From NCBI GenBank assembly GCA_028565635.1, contig JAOXYB010057600.1:1-10981 (forward strand): a stretch of 10,981 nt of DNA, read 5' to 3'. Source of the DNA: Phoronis ovalis. Taxonomy: Eukaryota; Phoronida; Phoronidae. Numbering within the stretch: the stretch's first letter is position 1; each line of letters starts with the position of its first letter. Below are positions 1 through 6,952 of the stretch, one piece after another. The notes under the pieces are model-generated. The model saw only the letters and a program-made list of their open reading frames with translations, made no database searches and was not told where the DNA came from. Both the position numbers and the translations under genes were made by a program.

Positions 1-144
1 AACAGTTATTATTAGCTAAAAAAGGGAATTTCTTTAAAATAAACAATATTGAAAATTATCACGTGAAAGACAATACCAATGCTGTGTATCCTATAGATAG
101 GATAAACAGCAAAAATTAATTTCCAGAAATTTGATGAAGTTAAC

Positions 145-298
145 AGGTCATTTGGAGGTTATCTTAGCTGACTTTGAGGTCCAAAAGTCAGAGGTCAAAT
201 AATCAAAATCTCAAAATTTCATGAAACTTTCGACAAGAGGTAAAGGTCAACCAGATATCTTTGGACATCCATGGGTCCAGGATAATCCTAATAGGTCA
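145..298 (+). repeat. AGGTCA-rich array, about 50-bp periodicity
   Basis: AGGTCA occurs at 145, 192, 244 and 293, spaced 47, 52 and 49 bp, with related GGAGGT and GAGGTCC motifs between. Chance would give about one AGGTCA per 4 kb per strand. The even spacing suggests a decayed tandem repeat or a repeat-family fragment. AGGTCA is also the nuclear-receptor half-site, but nothing here shows function. Confidence 0.5.
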
Positions 299-1390
299 GG
301 ATATCCAACTATTTTTGCATGTGCAACCTGGCCTTTGCTAACAAGCATGTCTAGTTTTTTAAGAAGTTAACCTTATCTATCATTCATTAAGCTATTTTTT
401 TCATTGCAGTTAACTTTGTTTGTCACACCAGTATTGTCATATTGCCCATTTATGTATAATAAAAGATTAGTAAGACAAAAGTAGCTGGCATGGTGATTTA
501 TTGTCATGCAAGGTAATTCATACAAACTTCTACATATGCTCAGTGGGAGGAATTACGCTGTTTCCCCATGTGCTAACAACAAGCACTGAAGAGGATAAGT
601 ATGTAATTAGTCTATCCACCTGATAGTGTTTCTGGAGACTAGTCATAGTTCAGTTCTGAGTTTCAACAGCGTATCATGGGTTTCTACAGCGATAGACTTA
701 ATTGGTACTGTCTTTGGTCTGAAATTCCGCCACCTTTTTTTTGCAAACAATGCAGTACCCAAATTCTAAGAAGATAATTCATTAATAAGTGTCCCTTTGG
801 TACTTTAACAATCAATTTTGAAAGGAAGCCATGGAGCATGAAAATTTACATTAATTTTGGAAATGGTTTTAATGAACACCTACTTGAAAGCATAATAGCC
901 ACGGAGGTGTACTGTATGTTCACAAGATATCTTTGAAAAAATATCTCTTAAAATTGTCTCATTTCAAAAGCATGAGCATCCTCTCTGTCAAAGTTTTATC
1001 ACACATCTCAAAATGTACATGGTAGAGTAAGTATAAGTGCATAGTTACATATACTAATTCAAGGGTTTTCAAATTTCATCACCATCTTTTTCCAATTTCA
1101 TTTGCAGACTAAACAGTACCAAATATTTAACAACCAGTTATTTGCAAAAAAAAGTTGGCTGGGTTTGCTATATTGTTGATTAAAATTTTGCATTGGCTAG
1201 GTTAGCATCTCTAAACCGAAATAACCTGAGCATCCTTTCCCCTCCTAGTAAGTGTACTGCTGCCCTTTAGTCTGTTTTCACTTTAATAGGAACTCTGGTT
1301 CTACAATGAATTCTTATTATTTCTATTGTCTCTGGATATTAGTATTTTCTTAAATTGGCAAAAAAAAAACACTGATTGTTGTTGTCATTT
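299..1390. other. Non-coding, nothing recognised
   Basis: AT-rich sequence, probably intron or downstream part of the minus-strand YWTD gene. I looked here on the minus strand for a further class B exon (a phase-1 acceptor followed by a YWTD-like strand) and found none. No RNA gene or clear repeat structure was seen. Confidence 0.5.
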
Positions 1391-1566
1391 ATGCATAATA
1401 AAAACATGAAACTGATGAGAATGTAAATATGTTGAATTATTTGAGAGCAATGAAGTTGTAAACATAAATAGGACAAAAACATGTCTAAGCCAATAGTAAT
1501 TGATTGCTCACACATGCATGATGTAAACATGAAATTAGTGAGAAGAAAAATGTTTTCCAGTTATTT
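1391..1566 (+). repeat. Diverged direct repeat, two copies of about 52 bp
   Basis: Copies at 1391-1442 and 1514-1566 share ATGCAT(A/G)AT, AAACATGAAA, TGAGAA and a final TTATTT in the same order, about 123 bp apart. Several mismatches show that this is an old duplication. No function is suggested. Confidence 0.5.
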
Positions 1567-1920
1567 ATCTAACAGAACAAGTAAACTACATATTCCTTTG
1601 CTGTTTGTTCTTATGGCAGGCTAGCCATTTACTTAAATTTTGGAATATTCATACAGCAGATAAGGATTGATGCTGCAGGCTGAGCAAGCTTTTACAATTT
1701 ATTTCTTTGAGCTGAGGGCAGGGGAAAAATTACTTTTGTAATTGGAACAATAGTACATTATTAGATTATTTTTGATAACTTCCTGGGCTATTTAGTTGTT
1801 ATAAAGACAAACATTAATTTTCAGTTAAATCAGAGGTCGCAAAAATTATTAAACTATTAACACATCTATGCTACAGTTTTATAAAACATTAGTTTTTAAA
1901 GATTTCTTGTTTATATTTAC
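1567..1920. other. Non-coding, beginning of intron 3 of the YWTD gene
   Basis: This stretch lies just 3' (on the minus strand) of the GTAAAT donor after exon 3. No exon-like segment or structured repeat was recognised. Confidence 0.5.
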
Positions 1921-2029
1921 CATCAACAACTCCAATCCCTTCAGATTTGTTTAAGAAGACTGTTTTGTTACTTCCATCTAAGTGCACTTGATAAATACAA
2001 AGGTCTTTGACATCACTCCAATATACCAT
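1921..2029 (-). CDS. Exon 3: YWTD motif exon of the propeller
   Basis: This 109-bp exon starts after TTTATTTGTAG and ends before GTAAAT. It begins MVYWSD, has IYQVHLDGSN in the middle and ends GIGVVD plus one base. This is a clear LDL-receptor class B repeat: the YWTD strand, the I/L-DGS strand and the G-(I/L)-x-V-D turn are in the usual order and spacing. Phase 0 at its start matches exon 2 exactly, so the blade is completed only by splicing across the 2.7-kb intron. It ends in phase 1; the next exon should complete a Gly or similar codon and supply the next strand, but none was found in the remaining 1.9 kb. Confidence 0.85.
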
Positions 2030-5000
2030 CTACAAATAAATATACAGACTGATTATAATGTATTTAATATAAACACATATGCACTAAGAAAATAGACAAT
2101 ATTTTTCTTTAACCACAAAAATATGTAAAACAAAATCTGAAGGGGCACTTGGGTGGCAAATCTACATTTTTCATAAACAATAATTTTCAAGATTTATGAT
2201 GATTTCTGTTCAAGGTAGGCTCATTTTGCATGTTTAATTTCGGCCTTTTAAACCTCAAAATAACTCCCATGACCTTGGATGACCTCCAATTGCCATTAGA
2301 ACCTCATTTTTGACAGTCATGCAATTCGAAGACTTTGACCTCTAGATGCCCTTACAACAACTATCCCCACCCTGGGGATGAAAGTCAGACTTCAAGCCTG
2401 CATCACCGACTTTTCTTGAGTTTCAGCATATTCCCCTCATAGATTAATAGAAAATATGCCAAAAAATAAAAATCTGATCTTATGGCATCTACTTAACATG
2501 ATTAAAATGACCTCCATGTAGCCTGATAACATCATATTTGGTAGAGTTTTATATATCCTAGTTTTGAGCAATAATTTTGACCTCTTAATGGCCTTGTGAC
2601 CTCAGGATCAACAATAGTCCATCATTGATATTTCACACTGTACCTGGAGGTCTTCAAAATGCAGCTCTGAAAATCTAAACAAAATGAAAACAGGAACAAG
2701 AATATATAAGAAAGGAAATGTACGAACAATTAGACATTCGGTGAGTTGTAAACAACTCCGAGAGTGTACACCCAGCCAAGAATGCTGCCAGTTGAAGAGA
2801 TTGGCCCTAGTGAAGTTTCTAGCTGGTGAGAAGTAGATGCCTATTGAAAACATGGTCAAATGCAATTATTATAAAATTCTTCCAATTGCTTGTTATTCAT
2901 TATGATTGAAACACACAACCACAATTCATACTTAGACTGATCCAACTCTGTCCCTTTCTTTGTTCATACTGTGTGTATACAGCCAGAGCTTAATGTAAAC
3001 AGATATTACACAGATAATTTGCAGTTTGAGCATGATCTGGAGCTGATTAGCTATCTTTTATACATTCACTTTGTTACATAATAGACTTACACTAAACCAG
3101 CTATAACTCCTCTTAGGGATCATCTCAAAAGTTATCCCAATGACCACAAACATAGTGTTTTATATAGGGGCAGGGGGATTAAAATCCCCCTACGTTTAAG
3201 GTTTAGTGCGAAATGAAAAAATCATGCCTAGTATATATGCGATATGAAACCTTCCCCCTTTGGAACAGAAACCATTTTTTTTTTTGCTTACGGCACTTAT
3301 TTCGGGGCGTATTGTTACAATAGGAGTGGAAATGCTTTTTTTGCTTGTCAATTTTTTTGCTGGCAGCACGAAGACGTTTCAGCGACATTTTTCGATTACT
3401 GAACTGATATTTTTCTCTCGCACCCGCCTTTTGAAAAAGTGTCTGACAGCCTTGATTTCACTCTTGAAATTGGTTGTCAGTTTTTACACCTGCATGACGT
3501 TCAAATCTCACTAACCCCCCTACATTTGACCAAGGGGGTGGGGGGTTATTCCTATACGAAACATTATACGTTTGCAGTCATTGCGATAACTTTTGAGATG
3601 ATCCCTTAATTTAAGTAAACACATTTCACCCTTACAGATTTTGTTGCAGAAACAGATCTCAGTATAAGGATGTATCACAATGACACAAAGCCATTTAGTA
3701 CTGTTGAGAAATTTAATGTTTAGTTGCCAAACTTTAACACCTCTATTTAGTTTTGAAAATATTTCCAATTTTAACATAGACTGAAATAAATAAATACAAG
3801 TTTGGGATATGCTTGTGTCATTTACATATATGATGAATATGGGGATGTGCCGCCAAAATGAGTCACTTTTTCACTGACAAATCCCTAAAAATGGGTCCAC
3901 TGTTCACAGACATGTCCCTTAAACTGAGCCACTTCCAACAAAATCACCAAAATTGGTTGTTTTTTCGGGATTTCATTTAAAGGTAGTCCTGGTTCATGAC
4001 ATGCACTAGCTCTTGATAATCTGACTTGTGAGCTGTGTGAACAGTCATGGATCTTACATAGCCAATTATAGTGAAAGTGCCCAAACTTCGAAATCACTGT
4101 AATTTCTACCGAGTGAGTTCATACATCGCTGTCCAGATACTCTCTCATTATCCAACTTTAACTTTCACTACTCCCATCACCATTTGAAACTCCTGAATGC
4201 AGTTTTTACTATGCAGTAAGCATGTTTCACATTGGGCCTCACTCGCACACCAACTAAGTTTTTTGGCAAGTGGGCCGGTGCCAGCACAGGAGTTGCAAAT
4301 GGTCATAGGAGTAGCAGGAGTTGAAGCTGGATAATCAAGGAGTATCTGGACAGTGATATATGAACTCATTTGGTAGGAATTGCATATATTTCTAAGTTTG
4401 AGCACTTTCACTGTAATTGGCTATGTAAGATTCCAGTACTGTTCGGACAGCTCACAAGTCAGATTATCAAGAGCTAGTGCAGAACGTCATGAACCAGGAC
4501 TAATTTAAAGGTAGCGTCTCCGGGAGTTTTTCGAGAGAAAAATGTAAAAATTGATCCTTTTTGTACTAGAAAACCCTTCCAGTTTTATGATGTGTAGCTT
4601 ATGTAAATCTAAGTGGAATTGTACAAGCAGAGGATTGGACATTTCCCCCCCCCTCGCTTTTTTATGAACAAAAATTAAAGTAATTTTTAGTGAAACAAAA
4701 AAACTTACTCTTGTGTAAGGATTATAAGTAACTGCCACTGGCATAGAACTTCTAGCAATGACATTGCTGCCATAAGAAAATCTGCTGACATCAGCAGGAT
4801 TGTAGTAAGCAACAATTCCATCGTCTTTGACAGTGTATATCACAGTGTCTGTAAGAGTTGAGGCTACTGAAATTAAAACATGTTTAATCAAAATTATATT
4901 AATTTAATTTTTCAAATTTACCAATTAAAGAATATGTTAAATTTGTTCGCAGATTTTTTCCAGGATCGTCAACTTACCAGATATGCTCTCAAATGCTCTG

Positions 5001-5047
5001 GGAATTGTTGCGAGTACTGCAACAACAAAGAAAGTCTGTTTGCACAT
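1921..5047 (-). CDS. Secreted or membrane YWTD (LDL-receptor class B) propeller protein, 5' three exons, partial
   Basis: Spliced gene model read as exons 5047-4978, 4866-4709 and 2029-1921, giving 112 complete codons plus one base before the gene leaves recognisable sequence. Introns are 111 bp and 2,679 bp; both have GT-AG ends, and the exon phases (1, 0, 1) fit with an open frame throughout. Residues 1-23 look like a signal peptide with a hydrophobic core at about residues 6-15. Then comes propeller sequence: VAVTYNPYTR at 67-76, YWSD at 79-82, LDGSN at 93-97 and GIGVVD at 107-112, the normal order of a class B repeat. N97-K-T and N103-K-S are possible N-glycosylation sites. A propeller directly after the signal peptide recalls LRP5/6-like architecture, but EGF modules or a membrane span would lie outside the window, so no orthologue is named. 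The first ATG is used because an in-frame TGA lies upstream. Later exons were not found in 1-1920. Confidence 0.85.
2270..2602 (-). repeat. Second AGGTCA-rich array, inverted orientation, inside intron 2
   Basis: TGACCT (AGGTCA on the minus strand) occurs at 2270, 2280, 2336, 2508, 2578 and 2597: six copies in 333 bp. The first two form an exact direct repeat with a four-base spacer (DR4) at 2270-2285. The orientation is opposite to the 145-298 array, and the two may be fragments of one repeat family. The rest of the window (about 10.5 kb) shows only about five such hexamers, close to chance. Confidence 0.5.
2603..3112. other. Intron 2, nothing recognised
   Basis: Intronic sequence of the minus-strand gene. 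A minus-strand open frame spans 2608-2865, but it shows no domain, no splice-consistent boundaries and no family resemblance. Confidence 0.5.
3116..3605. mobile_element. Non-autonomous TIR element (MITE), PIF/Harbinger-like, with TTA target duplication
   Basis: A 490-bp element bounded by TTA at 3113-3115 and 3606-3608. The termini are inverted: GGGATCATCTCAAAAGTTATC at 3116 is matched exactly on the other strand at 3605-3585. Similarity continues inward through CAATGAC, CAAAC and GTATAGG-like blocks to about 3227 and 3492, so each arm is about 110 bp. Each arm also holds a G/C-run hairpin: GGGGGAT-TAAA-ATCCCCC (3173-3190), and TAACCCCCC (3512-3520) pairing with GGGGGGTTA (3540-3548). A 3-bp TTA duplication with GG-starting termini is typical of PIF/Harbinger elements. 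There is no transposase; small open frames on both strands in the centre show no recognisable family. It sits inside intron 2 of the YWTD gene. The class assignment is inferred; the boundaries are well supported. Confidence 0.8.
3609..3854. other. Intron 2, no gene or repeat recognised
   Basis: Short intronic stretch between the TTA-flanked element and the 33-bp tandem repeat. A minus-strand open frame (3520-3777) overlaps the element end and has no recognisable features. Confidence 0.45.
3855..3940 (+). repeat. 33/34-bp imperfect tandem repeat, about 2.5 units
   Basis: Unit 1 (3855-3887) reads AAAATGAGTCACT, TTCACTGACA, then ATCCCTA. Unit 2 (3888-3921) reads AAAATGGGTCCACT, TTCACAGACA, then TGTCCCTTA. 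A partial third unit (from 3922) reads AACTGAGCCACTTCC. The same order of blocks at a 33-34 bp step marks a small minisatellite, ending about 35-45 bp before the target duplication of the foldback element. Confidence 0.65.
3984..4502. mobile_element. Foldback transposable element, Mutator-like (9-bp target duplication, about 214-bp inverted arms)
   Basis: A 519-bp element with very long terminal inverted repeats: left arm 3984-4195, right arm 4287-4502, spacer about 91 bp. The ends read TAGTCCTGGTTCATGAC and its reverse complement GTCATGAACCAGGACTA. The arms match along their whole length with scattered substitutions and small indels, including shared blocks GCACTAGCTCTTGATAATCT and ATCTTACATAGCCAATTA. 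Both ends are flanked by the same nine bases, ATTTAAAGG (3975-3983 and 4503-4511), a perfect target-site duplication. Long arms plus a 9-bp duplication fit Mutator-like foldback elements; there is no transposase. It lies in intron 2, about 200 bp from exon 2, so the pre-mRNA of the minus-strand gene would contain a hairpin of over 200 base pairs. Confidence 0.85.
4709..4866 (-). CDS. Exon 2: start of the YWTD propeller
   Basis: This 158-bp exon lies between an acceptor reading TTTTAATTTCAG and a donor reading AGA|GTAAGT. It encodes residues 24-76. The first part (TLTDTVIYTVKDDGIVAYYN) reads like the opening strands of a propeller blade, and the end (VAVTYNPYTR) matches the conserved stretch just before a YWTD motif, usually written A-(I/V)-x-(Y/F)-(D/N)-P. 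It ends in phase 0, which exon 3 continues directly. The open frame runs on into the intron for some distance, but that part has no class B features and lies beyond a perfect donor. Confidence 0.85.
4978..5047 (-). CDS. Exon 1 coding part: signal peptide of the YWTD gene
   Basis: The ATG is at 5047-5045 with A at -3, and an in-frame TGA lies a short distance upstream, so this is the first possible start in the frame. The exon encodes 23 residues beginning MCKQTFFVVAVLATI, with a basic residue near the start, a hydrophobic core and small or polar residues after it, as in a secretory signal. It ends at a consensus donor, GTAAGT (4977-4972), after the first base of codon 24. That base (G) joins TA of exon 2 to make Val, so the phase agrees with the exon 2 acceptor. 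The exon was too short to stand out as an open frame alone; support comes from the signal sequence, the donor and the phase match together. Confidence 0.8.
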
Positions 5048-5300
5048 TTTGCAAGATCTGGGGAGACTGAGATTTCAAAAATCAAGTTAGAAGAGATTCA
5101 AAGATTATCTCCACTACATCGAGGTTGAATCCAACAGCAAATTTACTATAGCCACTTTCACCTCAGTTATGCATTGCTATCGACAAGTTCTATAACAACC
5201 CGCCCTGGCCTGTATAGTTCCCGAGAAATGCGACTGCATAGTGTTTCCACTACATTTCCCTCGAGATAAGCCCTAGCGTCTGACCTCATACATAACACAC
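5048..5300 (-). promoter_or_regulatory. 5' untranslated and proximal promoter region of the YWTD gene
   Basis: This stretch lies immediately upstream of the minus-strand start codon and is more GC- and CpG-rich (for example around 5200-5290) than the flanking AT-rich DNA. No exact transcription start or TATA box can be assigned. It contains an interrupted inverted repeat at 5222-5265: CGAG/AAATG on one side and CATTT/CTCG on the other, with an inner TAGTG-TTTC-CACTA hairpin. Assigning it as 5' UTR plus promoter is an inference from position. It could also be an old repeat insertion. Confidence 0.35.
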
Positions 5301-5859
5301 CATGCGCTCTTCTTCTCATTAACGTCTCATTTTAAAATGGTTCAGTCTTATAACAGGGATACTAATAATTTACCAGGTGCCAGAGAAATAATAAAATTTA
5401 TATAATAACATATTTTCTACTTTTTAATTTGTACTCAATTTATTAACTTAGACACAATATAGTAATAAATTGTAATGTATGTAGAAAACATTGGTACAAC
5501 AATTTGTGTGAACGAACTATCACCCCTGTTGGGAAATTTGACATTTTATAGTCCATTGTAAATTGACACGCTTCTGGTAATCCAATCACTATCAACCAAT
5601 TTGAGGAGAAACAGGTTGCATTTTAAAATGGTTAATCAGATAATTGGAATTAATTAATAACTAAGACGTGTTGGTAAGTAACAGTGCTAAATATAAAATA
5701 CTATGCAGTTGAATTGTTTTGAGAACCGCGGATATTCTAACAGAGCATTGGGAGCAATCCCGATACAAATATAATCTTTTTTGGTATTCTGTTGATCAGC
5801 AAGTCTAAAATAATCATCTGTGATCTAGACATGCTCTCCAGTTTATTTGTCCAAGTCGG
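5301..5859. other. Intergenic, no gene seen
   Basis: AT-rich sequence between the two divergent genes. No long open frame, no exon-like segment with both splice sites and no RNA gene was recognised. It is likely part of the regulatory space shared by the YWTD and vWA genes, but no specific site can be supported. Confidence 0.4.
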
Positions 5860-6025
5860 ATACGTCAAAACTGAAAACAGCACGGGGAAAGAGCGGCAAA
5901 GCTATAATTCGGGTTTCTCTAATGGATTCTTGATCCGCTAGGATTGAGTTTGCAAGTGCTGGAGATTGGACTTCCATCCCCGCTTTCCGTTTCAGCATCG
6001 ATTTTGCGTTTGATATAGGCGCATG
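5860..6025 (+). promoter_or_regulatory. Candidate non-coding first exon / promoter patch of the vWA gene
   Basis: This patch is richer in G, C and CpG (TCGG, ACGG, GAGCGG, ATCGA, GGCGC) than its AT-rich surroundings. It ends at ATG|GTAAGG, a good splice donor at 6026. The vWA coding exon is preceded by a good acceptor at 6933 with no long leader of its own, so a separate 5' UTR exon upstream is expected, and this is the best candidate. If it is joined to 6934, its terminal ATG would open a five-codon upstream reading frame that stops at 6946-6948, seven bases before the main ATG begins. The left boundary is unknown and the assignment is inferred. Confidence 0.3.
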
Positions 6026-6952
6026 GTAAGGTCATTCTTACTAATTGAATGCAAACACATTTGCTTTTGTGAAAAATAAATGTAAGACTTAATTTTTTAA
6101 AATGTTATTTTAAAAATAATTGTAAAGTAATTAAATCGGAACTGGGTGGTGTTTAAAAATTAGACATCAGAAAGTGATCACGTGCCTACAGCATTCTGTT
6201 GTATATTTTGTGATTTTTTTAAATAACAAAGTTTATTTTTGGATTTTCTTATAATCGGAATCTTATATTATATTATGTAGCAAATTGTAATTTGGAATTA
6301 ATTTTTTGGATATATTCTGAACAGATTCCATGTTTAATTGTGTTTCTTCACATATTATAATTGTTTTCTTTGCTGACGAAACCATAATGGAATTTTGGGT
6401 GCAAAACATTATGTTCTGTGTTTTCTCAAAACAACTCCTAGGCCCTGTTAGGAAGTTATCTTTTAGTAATAGTTTCCTGCCTCCTTCAGTTAAAATGTTT
6501 TTCTGCCTTTGTTGTGGATTTTGTATGTGGTTTATAAATTTTATATATATACAAGTAGGCTGTGCCTTTACATGTATGGTATCAGTCTTACTGTACTGTT
6601 TAAGGAACCCAGTCTGACTTTTCTCAACAGTTGACAGCAAGAATTTTAAAAGATACTAGTTACACCTGACCTTAAGTTGGACCTAGAATTCTACTGTCTA
6701 CAGACTTGTTTTTTGAAGCCATGTCTTCTAGACACTGTTACAAGTGTATTTTTAAGTACACATTTGTGTAAAATCAGTTGTGATTGACTGAAGTTTGATT
6801 TATATAAAACTTATATACTCTTTATTAGTACTTTAAAAATAAGTTTATTTAGAACAATATATTATATTTAATTGTTATATTTATTTAACATTTTTATTCT
6901 ATTAACACCTGCATATAATTTTTTTCATTTCAGAGAAAAACCTTATGAAGCT
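6026..6952 (+). other. Probable 5' UTR intron and acceptor of the vWA gene
   Basis: Very AT-rich, low-complexity sequence with no coding exon recognised on either strand. Two overlapping open frames around 6263-6640 lack any family resemblance and look like chance. It closes with a pyrimidine-rich tract and TTTCAG at 6928-6933, the likely 3' splice site for the vWA exon; 6934-6952 would then be the last part of the 5' UTR. If no upstream exon exists, this is simply the proximal promoter. Confidence 0.45.

Noticed and set aside
661-760. Possible next YWTD exon on the minus strand after an AG near 721
   Set aside because: The phase-1 frame shows no class B motif and soon meets stops; the readable alternative phase does not fit the exon 3 donor.
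1339-1530. Minus-strand open frame rich in Cys, Leu and Ile
   Set aside because: It lies across a diverged direct repeat, has no splice-site support and its composition reflects AT-rich DNA.
2608-2865. Minus-strand open frame in intron 2
   Set aside because: No family resemblance, and the exon 2 to exon 3 phase match leaves no need for an exon here.
3885-4097. Minus-strand open frame near the tandem repeat
   Set aside because: It runs from the minisatellite through the target site into the foldback arm, across unrelated units, so it cannot be an old gene.
4148-4411. Minus-strand open frame with CxxC-like cysteines across the foldback element
   Set aside because: It spans parts of both inverted arms and the spacer of a non-coding foldback element, so the apparent motif is a by-product of the repeat.
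4880-5128. Plus-strand open frame containing several Cys residues
   Set aside because: It is antisense to the signal-peptide exon of the minus-strand gene; the Cys codons come from the reverse of that exon, and the plus-strand reading lacks a domain pattern.
6263-6640. Overlapping open frames on both strands upstream of the vWA gene
   Set aside because: Very AT-rich, no recognisable family, no conserved motifs and no sensible splice context; they most likely arise by chance.
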